Position numbers and translations under genes: made by a program. The notes beneath the pieces were generated by a model, which did not search any database, was not told where the DNA came from, and saw only the letters and a list, made by a program, of their open reading frames with translations. From positions 62,001-126,000 of the forward strand of contig CAKPHU010000003.1 in NCBI GenBank assembly GCA_934162125.1: a DNA stretch of 64,000 nt. Direction: 5' to 3'. Shown here in pieces: positions 41,739 through 50,876 of this stretch (within the stretch, counting starts at the first letter, position 1; each line of letters starts with the position of its first letter). This stretch comes from an uncultured Bacilli bacterium. GTDB taxonomy: Bacteria > Bacillota_I > Bacilli_A > RF39 > UBA660.

Positions 41739-41763
41739 AAACTTTCTCCCTTTGTTGAATGGT

Positions 41764-41792
41764 ATGTTAGCATATATTTTGAGAAGTGTCAA
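41764..41792 (-). promoter_or_regulatory. Promoter of the leader-M20-GNAT operon
   Basis: On the minus strand: perfect TTGACA (41787-41792), 17-base spacer, TAACAT (41764-41769) with a TGC extension. Predicted transcription starts near 41757, just before the leader ribosome site. Confidence 0.85.
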
Positions 41793-41800
41793 TAAAATAC

Positions 41801-41829
41801 TTTAAAATTATTTTTTTATTTGTTATAAT
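41801..41829 (+). promoter_or_regulatory. Promoter of the BspA-like gene
   Basis: TTTAAA at 41801-41806, 17-base spacer, extended -10 TGTTATAAT (TATAAT 41824-41829). Divergent from the leader promoter, with the -35 boxes 8 bases apart. Confidence 0.7.
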
Positions 41830-41851
41830 TTCGTTAAGGTAGGGATGTAGT

Positions 41852-44251
41852 TTGAAGAGGCTTTTTTCATTTCTAATAGTCGCGTTTGTCGTGATGTTTG
41901 GTTTTAATTTAAATGTTTATGCATTAGTTGGAGATGTGTCTATTAAAAGTGCAGAAGTTGTGAATAAAACAGGGAAAACTGATGTTATAAAAGAACCTAA
42001 CTTTAAAGGTTTAACGATTGATTTAGGGGTAAGATTTTTTGATGTTGGGGATAGTGTCACTTATAGAATTGTTGTGGAAAATAAAGGCAGTAGTGACGTT
42101 TATATTAATGATGTGACGGGAAATACTAATAGTGAGTATTTTGATTATGCTTTTGGTTTTGAAAATGAAGATAAAACTGTTAAGGCAAAAAGTAGTAAAA
42201 CATTTAACTTAATTGTTTCTTATAAAAATAATATTCCGGATGAGAAATTTTCTGTGAGTGGAAGAGTTACAGAGAAGAATGAAGTTGTTATTAAACTAGG
42301 GAATGAAGTGGAAGTTAAGAATCCTAATACAGCTAGTAGTAAATATGTAATGATTTTGGTTGTATTAATTTTAGTTATAGTAGCATTTATCTTGTTTATG
42401 GCTAAATATGGTAATAAATTAGATCATTTAAAGCAGACAAATATTAAGTTAGTTATTCTTTTTGTGGTAATTGGACTAGTACTATATTTAGGATATAGTT
42501 ACGCAATTGAAGCAGTAAGTATTAACGTAAATAGTATTGTCGAAGTGGAGAAGAAGATAGAAAGAAAAGCAAGACTAGCTAGAAGCTGTATGTCTGATTC
42601 ATATATAGCAGATGGAAGTGGATTTTGTATAGATTGGACAGATTATGTTGACTATAGATATGTACAGATTGTTGGACGTCAAGAAGAAAATGATAATAAT
42701 GTGGCATATGACATTGATATGGATCAAGGTACAAAAATAAAAAGTATTGTGTTATTAACAACAACGTCTAATATTATGGAAGACAATTATGTTTACAATG
42801 ATATTAGTTATAAATTATCTAATACTTATGATGTGTCTGATATTCAAAATGGTGAGATAATTTTAGGTGTTTATACAGATAATAATGAAGAAAACTATTT
42901 ATTAATTATTGGACAGTATTCTGGTGTATTAGCTCCAATTGATGCCAGCTCATTATTTAGTAGTGCAGCTGCTAAGCATTCATCTAACTTATTTAGACTG
43001 CATACAGAAACTAACTTTACAAATCTAGATGTATCTGATACTACAAATATGGCAAATATGTTTTCTGGTGTTAATTATGGAGCGCTTGATCTTTCAATGT
43101 GGAATACTTCAAAGATAGAGAATATCTCAGCTATGTTTTCATGGTCAAATTTTGATAGTTTGAATTTAAATGGTTTTAATACAGATAGAGTAACAAATAT
43201 GAATAACATATTTTCTGGTGTTTCTATTAATCGGGATAAACTTGATTTATCGTCATTTAATACTTCAAGAGTAACTGATATGAATAGTATGTTTGATCGT
43301 GCTAAAGTTGCAACAATAGATTTGTCTTCATTTGACACAAGTAATGTAACTGATATGATGAATATGTTTCAGCTCTCAACTGCTACAGAAATAAAGGGTC
43401 TTACCAGATTTAACACATCTAAAGTAATATATATGACTCGTATGTTTTATGGCAGTAGTGTAGTTGATTTGGACTTATCATCTTTTGATACTAGTAATGT
43501 TATTGATATGAGTTATATGTTTTGGCAAAGCAAAGCTAAAACAATAGATGTTTCTTCATTTGATACTTCAAAAGTAAGTTCTTTTTCTTCTATGTTTGAT
43601 ACAATTGATTTGGACTATTTAAATATAAATAACTTTAATTTGCAGAGTGCGGACAATTTAACTACTTTGTTTGCTAATTCAAAAATAAAAAAGCTAGATA
43701 TTTCGTCTTTAGATACTTCAAATATTAAGTATATGATTTCTATGTTTTATAGAAGTAAAATTGATGATTTAGATCTTTCAAAGTTTGATACTTCCAACGT
43801 TGTAGATATGACTTCTATGTTTGCTGATTCTGATATTAAGAATTTGAATGTTTCAAACTTTAATACATCTAAATTGATTAGGGCTTCTTCTATGTTTTCT
43901 GGTGTCACTATGGATACTTTAGATTTAACTTCATTTGATACAACTAATTTAAGAAAATATTCATCTATGTTTGCTGGAGCTAATATTAAGAAGCTAGATT
44001 TTTCAACTATTTATATTAATTATGGTGATAAGAAAAATACTTATGATTTTAGTAGTATGTTTCAAAATTATGGAAATAAGGTGACTAATCCAGAAATATA
44101 TTTAAATAATCTTTCAAAGCCGTATTCATATTATATAACTTCTATTTTTTCAAATTTTAATTCCGATCTTAAAATATATACAAATTCTAGTGCAAAGAGT
44201 TGGCTTCAATCACTTTCAACAATACCGGATGCCAATTTTGTAATTGTGTAG
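41852..44251 (+). CDS. BspA-type (DUF285) repeat surface protein with internal membrane helices
   Basis: A 799-residue protein starting at TTG after AGGTAGGG. Order: signal peptide (1-24); a beta domain (about 25-155) like extracellular Ig/CARDB modules; NPNTA at 157-161; membrane helix 165-183; a short basic loop; membrane helix 198-217; a linker; then from about 385 some 14 BspA-type leucine-rich units of about 23-25 residues (for example SSFDTSNVTDMMNMF). The repeat domain should be outside. NPNTA plus helix plus basic residues looks like a sortase signal but is internal. DUF285 proteins commonly mediate adhesion. No other function can be assigned. Confidence 0.85.
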   Translation: MKRLFSFLIVAFVVMFGFNLNVYALVGDVSIKSAEVVNKTGKTDVIKEPNFKGLTIDLGVRFFDVGDSVTYRIVVENKGSSDVYINDVTGNTNSEYFDYAFGFENEDKTVKAKSSKTFNLIVSYKNNIPDEKFSVSGRVTEKNEVVIKLGNEVEVKNPNTASSKYVMILVVLILVIVAFILFMAKYGNKLDHLKQTNIKLVILFVVIGLVLYLGYSYAIEAVSINVNSIVEVEKKIERKARLARSCMSDSYIADGSGFCIDWTDYVDYRYVQIVGRQEENDNNVAYDIDMDQGTKIKSIVLLTTTSNIMEDNYVYNDISYKLSNTYDVSDIQNGEIILGVYTDNNEENYLLIIGQYSGVLAPIDASSLFSSAAAKHSSNLFRLHTETNFTNLDVSDTTNMANMFSGVNYGALDLSMWNTSKIENISAMFSWSNFDSLNLNGFNTDRVTNMNNIFSGVSINRDKLDLSSFNTSRVTDMNSMFDRAKVATIDLSSFDTSNVTDMMNMFQLSTATEIKGLTRFNTSKVIYMTRMFYGSSVVDLDLSSFDTSNVIDMSYMFWQSKAKTIDVSSFDTSKVSSFSSMFDTIDLDYLNINNFNLQSADNLTTLFANSKIKKLDISSLDTSNIKYMISMFYRSKIDDLDLSKFDTSNVVDMTSMFADSDIKNLNVSNFNTSKLIRASSMFSGVTMDTLDLTSFDTTNLRKYSSMFAGANIKKLDFSTIYINYGDKKNTYDFSSMFQNYGNKVTNPEIYLNNLSKPYSYYITSIFSNFNSDLKIYTNSSAKSWLQSLSTIPDANFVIV

Positions 44252-44255
44252 TTAT

Positions 44256-44279
44256 AGGAAGCTAAGCTTCCTTTTTTTT
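44256..44279 (+). terminator. Intrinsic terminator of the BspA-like gene
   Basis: AGGAAGC/GCTTCCT perfect stem, loop TAA, then T8. Confidence 0.9.
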
Positions 44280-44307
44280 GAGGAAATTTTTATTTCTGTG
44301 ATAGAAT
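44278..44307 (+). promoter_or_regulatory. Promoter of priA
   Basis: TTGAGG at 44278-44283, 18-base spacer, extended -10 TGATAGAAT (TAGAAT 44302-44307). The -35 abuts the preceding terminator T-run. Confidence 0.6.
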
Positions 44308-44328
44308 ATAAGTAGTGGAGGTGATACT

Positions 44329-46488
44329 TTGATTATTGGTGTATTAGTAGAATTATCTAGTAAGAATATAGATAAGATATTTGATTATAAGGTACCTGTT
44401 CAATTAGAAGATAAGATTAAAATTGGAATCAGAGTAGAAGTTCCTTTTGGTAGTCAAAGACTTGAAGGCTTTGTTTTGGAAATTAAAGATAAGTCATCTC
44501 TAGAATTAAAAGAAATTATAGGTATAGTTGATGAAGATATTGTTTTAAATGAAGAACTTTTATATTTGGGAAAAGAAATGCAGAAACAAACTCTTTCTAC
44601 TTTGATTAGCTGTTATCAAGTGATGTTACCTAAAGCTTTAAAAGCTAAACATGGTACGAATATTAATAAGAAATATGATATATATTATAGTGCAAAGAAA
44701 TGTGATATAAAGTTTACTCCTAAACAAAAAGAAATGTATGATCTTGTTTCTGAAAAAAAATTTATTGCGAGAAGTGAATTAGTTAAGATATCTAGTAGTG
44801 TTTTAAATAATTTACTTAAAAATGGAGCTTTGGTAGAAGAGGTTAGGGAACATTATCGTTTGAAGTACGATAATAATATTTTAGAGAAAAAAGAACTTAC
44901 TGAGGATCAGAAGAAAGTAGTTAATACTGTTTTAAGTAAGCCTTCTCATGATGTTTATCTTTTATATGGAGTTACTGGTAGTGGTAAGACTGAAGTTTAT
45001 ATGGAACTTATAGAGGATGTTTTAAATAAAGGGAAAACTAGTATTGTTTTAGTACCAGAAATTAGTCTTACTCCACAAATGGTTGAAAGATTTCAGAAAA
45101 GATTTGGGGATAATATTGCGGCACTTCATTCAGCTTTATCTGAGGGAGAAAAGTATGATGAATGGAGAAGGATAGCTAGAGGAGAGGCTAAGATAGTTAT
45201 TGGGGCAAGAAGTGCAATTTTTGCACCACTAAAAAATATTGGAATGATTATTATAGATGAGGAACATAGTGATTCTTATAAACAAGATGATTCTAATCCT
45301 CGTTATAGTGCGAAAGAAATGGCTATTATTAGAGGAAAATATTATGATTGTCCAGTAGTGATGGGAAGTGCGACACCTTCTTTAGAGGCCTTTGCGAGGG
45401 CACAGAAGGGAGTATTTAAATTATTAGAACTTCCTAAGAGAATTAATGGAAAGAGTTTACCTAATGTTAATATTATTGATATGAATAATGAAATAAAGAA
45501 GAGTAAGGGACATTTTTCTTTAGAATTATTGGAAGCAATTAGAAAAAGATTAGAAAATAAGGAACAAGTTATTTTACTTCTTAATAGAAGAGGATATTCT
45601 TCTTTTGTTACTTGTAAGAATTGTGGTTATACATTTAAATGCCCTAATTGTGATATTACTTTGACATATCATAAAACTAGTAATACTTTAAGATGTCATT
45701 ACTGTGGATATGGAGATAAGACTCCTCTTGTTTGCCCAAGCTGTAAAGAAAAGGCAATTAGTGATTTGGGAGTAGGTACAGAGAAAGTAGAAGAGGAATT
45801 ACAAAAAATATTTTTAGATGCTAGAATCTTGAGAATGGACTTTGATACTACTAGTAGAAAAGGTATGCATGAAAAGATGATTAATGCTTTTAGAGATCAT
45901 GAGTATGATATATTACTTGGAACACAAATTGTGGCCAAAGGATTAGATTTTGAAAATGTTACATTAGTTGGAGTAGTTAATGCAGATACAAGTTTAAATA
46001 TTCCGGATTTTAGGAGTAGTGAAAATACTTTCTCATTACTTTCTCAAGTAGCAGGAAGAAGTGGAAGAAGTAAGAAGAGTGGAGAAGTAATTATTCAGAC
46101 CTTTAATCCTAATCATTATGCCATTAGTTATACTAAACATCATGATTATATAGGTTTCTATAATAAAGAAATGATGATTAGAAGAGAACTTAAGTATCCA
46201 CCATTTTACTATATTTGTTATATTAGAATTAGTAGTAAAGATCAGGGACTTTTAACAAAAGAAAGTAATAAAATAAAGATGTCTTTAGATAGAAATTTAG
46301 TTAATACTATTATTTTAGGACCTTCACCATGTACTATTTTTAAACTTAATAATATATATAGATATGGAATTATTTTAAAGTATAAAAATATTAATAATAT
46401 TTTAGATATTTTAAACTTAATAATAGATCATTATAAAGGAAATGCGAAGATCAAGATTGATATTGATTTTAATCCTAGTCATTTTTAA
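44329..46488 (+). CDS. priA: Primosomal protein N' (replication restart helicase PriA)
   Basis: A 719-residue helicase. Visible are Walker A GVTGSGKTEVYM, Walker B as DEEH (IIIDEEHSDSYKQ) and the zinc-binding insert with paired cysteines (CKNCGYTFKCPNC, CHYCGYGDKTPLVCPSC). PriA reloads the replisome at stalled forks. The start is TTG 44329, 7 bases after GGAGGTGAT. In Bacillus priA begins a run leading to def, fmt, rsmB, rlmN, prpC, prkC, rsgA and rpe. The same run is seen here, minus def and rsmB and with unknown genes inserted. Confidence 0.96.
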   Translation: MIIGVLVELSSKNIDKIFDYKVPVQLEDKIKIGIRVEVPFGSQRLEGFVLEIKDKSSLELKEIIGIVDEDIVLNEELLYLGKEMQKQTLSTLISCYQVMLPKALKAKHGTNINKKYDIYYSAKKCDIKFTPKQKEMYDLVSEKKFIARSELVKISSSVLNNLLKNGALVEEVREHYRLKYDNNILEKKELTEDQKKVVNTVLSKPSHDVYLLYGVTGSGKTEVYMELIEDVLNKGKTSIVLVPEISLTPQMVERFQKRFGDNIAALHSALSEGEKYDEWRRIARGEAKIVIGARSAIFAPLKNIGMIIIDEEHSDSYKQDDSNPRYSAKEMAIIRGKYYDCPVVMGSATPSLEAFARAQKGVFKLLELPKRINGKSLPNVNIIDMNNEIKKSKGHFSLELLEAIRKRLENKEQVILLLNRRGYSSFVTCKNCGYTFKCPNCDITLTYHKTSNTLRCHYCGYGDKTPLVCPSCKEKAISDLGVGTEKVEEELQKIFLDARILRMDFDTTSRKGMHEKMINAFRDHEYDILLGTQIVAKGLDFENVTLVGVVNADTSLNIPDFRSSENTFSLLSQVAGRSGRSKKSGEVIIQTFNPNHYAISYTKHHDYIGFYNKEMMIRRELKYPPFYYICYIRISSKDQGLLTKESNKIKMSLDRNLVNTIILGPSPCTIFKLNNIYRYGIILKYKNINNILDILNLIIDHYKGNAKIKIDIDFNPSHF

Positions 46489-46529
46489 AAAAATATGTTA
46501 TTCTTATATATAGAATAGGGGATTTTTCT

Positions 46530-46895
46530 ATGGGAAACTTTTACAATGATTTTATAGCACCTGAACAAGATGATGATGAAGATATCAATAATAATTCAAA
46601 TGTTGATTCAAATAATTATTTTGTTCCTAGTGATGATTATCAAGAAGGAAATGAAGAAGATAGTTATTCTGATAGTAAAGGAATTGATTATATAAATAGT
46701 CGTCCAGATTATACTGTTGGTGAAAATAAAAAGAATTTAGAAGAGTTTGATACAATTATGGATAATGCGAGTAAAAAAGATGATTCATATATAGATAGAA
46801 ATAATCCTTTTATGAAGATATTCATGATTATATTTTGGATTGTGGTTGTAGGTGGATTAGCTTATTATATTGTTAGCTGGTTAATGTTAAGTTAA
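46530..46895 (+). CDS. Small tail-anchored acidic protein
   Basis: A 121-residue protein: an acidic, Asp/Asn/Ser-rich, probably disordered N-terminal ~90 residues and one C-terminal membrane helix (about 96-118), so it is tail-anchored facing the cytoplasm. No family is recognised. It lies between priA and another unknown gene in a run otherwise conserved for translation and wall-kinase genes. Confidence 0.75.
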   Translation: MGNFYNDFIAPEQDDDEDINNNSNVDSNNYFVPSDDYQEGNEEDSYSDSKGIDYINSRPDYTVGENKKNLEEFDTIMDNASKKDDSYIDRNNPFMKIFMIIFWIVVVGGLAYYIVSWLMLS

Positions 46896-46926
46896 TTAAT
46901 TTACCTACTAGAGGTTGGTGATAAGC

Positions 46927-48099
46927 GTGCTAGAGAGGATTTTTCAAAGAAGAGATGTTTGTGATTTTATTGAAGAAATTTTGAGTGATCCTAAGTATAT
47001 TAAAAAGAAAAATAGTAATATACGTAATAATGAGAGTTTTGTAGAGTCACAACAAAGTTTATTTATCTTTCTAGATGCTTTATTTAAATATACTGTCATC
47101 ATTCAAGATGAGGAATATTTAGATAATTATGTAGTACAGATAAAGAAGCTTATCTCTAAAGTTGATGATTATGTTGATATTAATATTGGTATTAATAGAG
47201 TTATAGGCTCTTTTTGCGCTTTAAAGCTAGGAATAGATGACTTTAGTAGTTATTTGAACAAAGAAAAAATATTAAAATATATATATGATAAATATATTGT
47301 GAATGGATATTTGTTTCATGGATATTCAGGAGTTTATCGTAGTCAAATCAGTAAATATGGAATGGTTCCTGAACAATATCAACATATTTATCCAAGATTT
47401 ATAGAAGTACAAAAATTGTTTGAGAAACATGGACTTAATGCGATTGATAAAGACTTTAGTAAGAGTCAATTACATTTTACAGATAGCTTTTTAATGGGGT
47501 GCTTTTATGCTGCTAATGCACCTATGTATTTTTCAAAACTTTTAGTTGGTTTTGATCATGAAGAGTTGAAAAACTATAATAGGAGTGCTTATTATAAAAA
47601 TAATTTCTTTGCTTCTTTTGATAATTTAAATCAGTTAATGAAAAAGTATAAGTTTACTGATAATGAGAAGAAATTTGTGATTAAGACTTGTACTGATTTA
47701 TGGAGAAGTTTAGGTAAAGATAATTCAAGTATTAATATTATTTTAGTTAAACGTAGTAGTTTGAAGATGAATTACTTGAATGATATTACTAGAATAGTAC
47801 TTTCTTTGAGAGAAGTTGATTTAGAAGTAGCTATTTCTAAAATACTTAATCCTAGATATGATGATATTAGTATTGTTGGTAGAATTGATAGTAGTGCGAT
47901 TAAATTTATTGAGATACCTAATTATCAAGCTTTAATGGATTTAAGAGGGGAACAACTTGCTCTTATGAATAAAGAAAAAGCTATGAATAAAAAATTAAAT
48001 AATGCTTATGGAATGGTGTCTGTTTTAACTATTTTAGGTTCGCTATTTATTACAATAGGTGTTATAATAACAATTATTATGGTTAGCAGGGGGATGTAA
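46927..48099 (+). CDS. Unknown protein with C-terminal membrane helix
   Basis: About 390 residues, mostly helical, ending in a membrane helix (about the last 25 residues, GSLFITIGVIITIIMV) followed by a short basic tail. GTG 46927 is the likely start, with AGAGG and GGTGAT upstream; in-frame TTG and GTG codons lie 3-4 codons earlier. A striking stretch reads VNGYLFHGYSGVYRSQISKY followed by GMVPEQYQHIYPRF. I do not recognise the family. It ends 2 bases before fmt and is therefore co-transcribed with it. Confidence 0.72.
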   Translation: MLERIFQRRDVCDFIEEILSDPKYIKKKNSNIRNNESFVESQQSLFIFLDALFKYTVIIQDEEYLDNYVVQIKKLISKVDDYVDINIGINRVIGSFCALKLGIDDFSSYLNKEKILKYIYDKYIVNGYLFHGYSGVYRSQISKYGMVPEQYQHIYPRFIEVQKLFEKHGLNAIDKDFSKSQLHFTDSFLMGCFYAANAPMYFSKLLVGFDHEELKNYNRSAYYKNNFFASFDNLNQLMKKYKFTDNEKKFVIKTCTDLWRSLGKDNSSINIILVKRSSLKMNYLNDITRIVLSLREVDLEVAISKILNPRYDDISIVGRIDSSAIKFIEIPNYQALMDLRGEQLALMNKEKAMNKKLNNAYGMVSVLTILGSLFITIGVIITIIMVSRGM

Positions 48100-48101
48100 G
48101 T

Positions 48102-49031
48102 ATGCCAGATATTAAAATAGTATTTATGGGAACTCCAGAATTTGCAGTTCCTATTTTAGAAGGGTTAATTAATAATTACGATGTTGTTGGAGTTGTTAGT
48201 CAACCTGATAAAAGAGTGGGAAGAAAACAAGAACTTGTTTTTACACCTGTTAAGAAATTGGCAGTAGAAAATGGGATAGTTGTTTTTCAACCAGAAAAAA
48301 TTAGAGAAGACTATAACGATATTTTAAAACTTGAACCAGATATTATTATTACTTGTGCTTATGGTCAAATTATTCCAAAAGAGATTCTTTCTTATCCTAG
48401 ACTTGGATGTATAAATGTTCATGCTTCATTACTTCCAAAATTACGTGGAGGTGCACCAATACATAGAGCCATTATGGAAGGTTATAAAAAGACTGGTGTT
48501 ACTATTATGTACATGGATGAGAAGATGGATAATGGTGACATTATTTCACAAGAAGAAGTTGAAATACTTGATCAAGATAATTTAGAGAGTCTTTATAATA
48601 AACTTAGTAGTTTAGGTCGTAAACTTTTACTTGAGACATTACCTAGTATAATTGAAGGAACTAATGAAAGAATTAGTCAAGATCTACATGAAGTTACTTA
48701 TGGGTATAATATACAAAGAGAAGAAGAATATATTGATTTTTCTCGTACTTCTAGAGAAATTTATAATCAAATTAGAGGACTTTCTCCTTGGATAGGGGCT
48801 TGTTGTAAGCTTGATGGAGAAGAATTTAAAATATATGGTTCAGTTATAGGTTCTAAGACTGGTAAGACAGTAGGAGAGATAATTGAAGAAAGTAAGATGG
48901 GTATAGGTGTTACAACAGGAGATGGGGAAATTATATTTACAGATATAAAACCATTTGGTAAAAAGAGAATGAATGCTTATAGTTATATTAATGGATTACA
49001 TAATAGTTTGATTGGTAAGGTGTTTGAATAA
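48102..49031 (+). CDS. fmt: Methionyl-tRNA formyltransferase
   Basis: A 309-residue enzyme of normal length. The N-terminal IKIVFMGTPEFAVPILEGL and the folate/catalytic region NVHASLLPKLRGGAPIHRAI with GVTIMYMDEKMDNGDII are diagnostic. It formylates initiator Met-tRNA. The deformylase gene def, usually adjacent, is not in the window. A GGGGGATG site precedes the ATG. The stop overlaps the next start by one base. Confidence 0.96.
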   Translation: MPDIKIVFMGTPEFAVPILEGLINNYDVVGVVSQPDKRVGRKQELVFTPVKKLAVENGIVVFQPEKIREDYNDILKLEPDIIITCAYGQIIPKEILSYPRLGCINVHASLLPKLRGGAPIHRAIMEGYKKTGVTIMYMDEKMDNGDIISQEEVEILDQDNLESLYNKLSSLGRKLLLETLPSIIEGTNERISQDLHEVTYGYNIQREEEYIDFSRTSREIYNQIRGLSPWIGACCKLDGEEFKIYGSVIGSKTGKTVGEIIEESKMGIGVTTGDGEIIFTDIKPFGKKRMNAYSYINGLHNSLIGKVFE

Positions 49032-49804
49032 TGGCTAGAAAAAAGAAAGAGGATAATTTAGAAGAATTAGAAGATAGTTCAGAAAAAAAGAAAAAGAGTT
49101 TTCTTTCTTTTGGTAGTGAAAAAGAAAGTACTAAAGAACAGAGACTTGTTTTCTTTGGATTTTATGTTGTTTTCTTTATAATCGTTGCCTTTATGATTCT
49201 TGGAGGAAGAACTACTTTAAATAATCAAAATAATAATGGGGTTAGTCCGGAAGAGGAAGAAGAATATACTGGTTTAGTAGCTCCTAATTATAACTATGAA
49301 TATAAGATAGAGATTGATGATAATACTTATATTTATTCTGGTAAAAGATTATATAGTAAAGACTTATTTACTTATAGTGAGAATGATAAGAAGAGTTCTT
49401 ATTATAAAGAGAAAGATACATATTATAAATTAGTTGATAAAAAATGGATTAAAGATGAGAATCCTTATATCTATGAAGAGTTTTTAGATATAGATTCCAT
49501 TGATTATTTATTTGCGAATGCAGATGATGTAGGGGTTAAGAATAATAAAAACATGCAGATATATTCTTATGAGATAACAAGTAGTATGTTATCTGATACC
49601 TTAGATGCTACATTCTTGGCAGATGGGGAAAATAAAAATACTTTTGTAGTATATTTAAATACAAAGACAAAGAGGATAGAGAAGATTGAACTAGATTTAA
49701 GTGATTATGGAATACAGAAACAAATAGCAACAAAGAAATTTAAATTTACTTTACAATATTCTAATTTTAATAAAATAAAAGAGATTAAGAGTCCTGTGGA
49801 GTAG
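49031..49804 (+). CDS. Single-pass membrane protein, unknown function
   Basis: A 257-residue protein with a charged cytoplasmic N-terminus (about 1-38), one membrane helix (40-58) and an extracellular beta-rich domain of about 190 residues (NYNYEYKIEIDDNTYIYSGK and so on). No cysteine motifs or lipobox. I recognise no family. It is wedged between fmt and rlmN, where rsmB sits in Bacillus, overlapping fmt by one base. Its topology suits a wall-facing partner of the PrkC system downstream, but that is speculation. Confidence 0.75.
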   Translation: MARKKKEDNLEELEDSSEKKKKSFLSFGSEKESTKEQRLVFFGFYVVFFIIVAFMILGGRTTLNNQNNNGVSPEEEEEYTGLVAPNYNYEYKIEIDDNTYIYSGKRLYSKDLFTYSENDKKSSYYKEKDTYYKLVDKKWIKDENPYIYEEFLDIDSIDYLFANADDVGVKNNKNMQIYSYEITSSMLSDTLDATFLADGENKNTFVVYLNTKTKRIEKIELDLSDYGIQKQIATKKFKFTLQYSNFNKIKEIKSPVE

Positions 49805-49853
49805 TCTCTTTTTCTTTTTTGGTGTATAATTATAGTAATTTTGAGGTGATTCG

Positions 49854-50876
49854 ATGAAAAATATATATGGATTAACAATAGAAGAATTAGAAAAAGTTTT
49901 TATAGATTTAGGATCTAAGAAATTTCATGCAGATCAGATGTTTTCATGGCTTTATGAAAAAGATATAGATAGTTATGATGAAGTTACTAATATTAAAAAA
50001 GAATTACTTGCCGAAATTAATAAAGTGTATAGTATAGAGAAACTTAAGATTGTAAGAGTTGAAAGAGATGTTGATGTTTCTAAATATTTATTTGAATTAG
50101 CAGATGGGGAACATATTGAAGCTGTTTTAATGAGACATGACTATGGAAATAGTGTTTGTGTTTCTTCAGAAGTTGGCTGTAATATGGGATGTAGATTTTG
50201 TGAATCAGGTAGAAGAAAGAAAGTTCGTAATCTAGAAACTTATGAAATGGTATTACAGATTCTACAAATTTCAAGAGATTTAGGAGAAAGAGTTAGTCAC
50301 GTAGTAGTTATGGGAATTGGTGAACCATTTGATAACTATGATAACGTTATAAATTTCTTAAAGATTATTAATCATCCAAAGGGACTTGCGATAGGTGCTA
50401 GACATATTACAGTGTCAACTTGTGGATTAGTGCCAAAAATAGAAGAATTTAGTAAACTTGATTTACAGTTTAACTTTGCAGTTAGTTTACATGGACCTAC
50501 TAATGAAGTTAGAGATCAAATAATGCCAATTAATAAAGCATATCCAATAGAAGAATTAATGGGTGCTTTAAAGAAATACTATAATCGTACTAATCGTAGA
50601 ATTACTTTTGAATACGTTATGTTAGATGGAATTAATGATACAGTAGAGTGTGCCAATAAGTTAAGTGAACTTGTTAAAGACTTGAATTGTTATGTTAATT
50701 TAATACCTTATAATGAGACACATAACATTAAATTTAAAAGAAGTAGTACTATTCAAATTATGAGATTTTATGATATACTTAAGAAGAATAAAATTAGTGT
50801 CACAATAAGACGAGAATTTGGTGGTAATATAAGTGCGGCATGTGGACAACTTAGAAGCAAGGAGGAGGAAGCATGA
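49854..50876 (+). CDS. rlmN: 23S rRNA (adenine-2503-C2)-methyltransferase RlmN
   Basis: A 340-residue radical-SAM methyltransferase. The cluster motif CNMGCRFC is followed by the unusual ESGRRKKVRNLETYEMV, where RlmN normally has a Gly-rich ASTLGGLKRNL-type stretch. The C-terminal resolving cysteine is in ISAACGQLR. It methylates A2503 of 23S rRNA, and in E. coli also A37 of some tRNAs. Cfr methylates C8 of the same base; the position in a conserved RlmN operon favours RlmN. GAGGTGATTCG precedes the ATG. It overlaps the phosphatase gene by 4 bases. Confidence 0.9.
   Translation: MKNIYGLTIEELEKVFIDLGSKKFHADQMFSWLYEKDIDSYDEVTNIKKELLAEINKVYSIEKLKIVRVERDVDVSKYLFELADGEHIEAVLMRHDYGNSVCVSSEVGCNMGCRFCESGRRKKVRNLETYEMVLQILQISRDLGERVSHVVVMGIGEPFDNYDNVINFLKIINHPKGLAIGARHITVSTCGLVPKIEEFSKLDLQFNFAVSLHGPTNEVRDQIMPINKAYPIEELMGALKKYYNRTNRRITFEYVMLDGINDTVECANKLSELVKDLNCYVNLIPYNETHNIKFKRSSTIQIMRFYDILKKNKISVTIRREFGGNISAACGQLRSKEEEA

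Larger units (their letters stand above)
41569..41757 (-). promoter_or_regulatory. Candidate arginine-codon transcription attenuator
   Basis: Read on the minus strand, a promoter is followed by a 24-codon leader peptide, competing hairpins and a terminator. Pairings that exclude each other are: 41677-41683 (in the leader) with 41646-41652 (7 bp); 41648-41656 with 41625-41633 (9 bp); 41688-41695 with 41621-41628 (8 bp); and 41622-41630 with 41586-41593 (8 bp, one bulge), the last consuming the terminator arm. A ribosome stalled at the Arg codons would leave the first pairing free to form, freeing the antiterminator. This is the layout of amino-acid attenuators. Polarity and effector are inferred. 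Confidence 0.7.

Noticed and set aside
46915..48099. ADP-ribosyltransferase toxin
   Set aside because: Only one short stretch is suggestive, there is no secretion signal or immunity gene, and the locus is a housekeeping operon.
49779..49816. Terminator after the membrane protein before rlmN
   Set aside because: AAAGAGA/TCTCTTT could pair, but the loop is long and unstructured; too weak to list as a feature.
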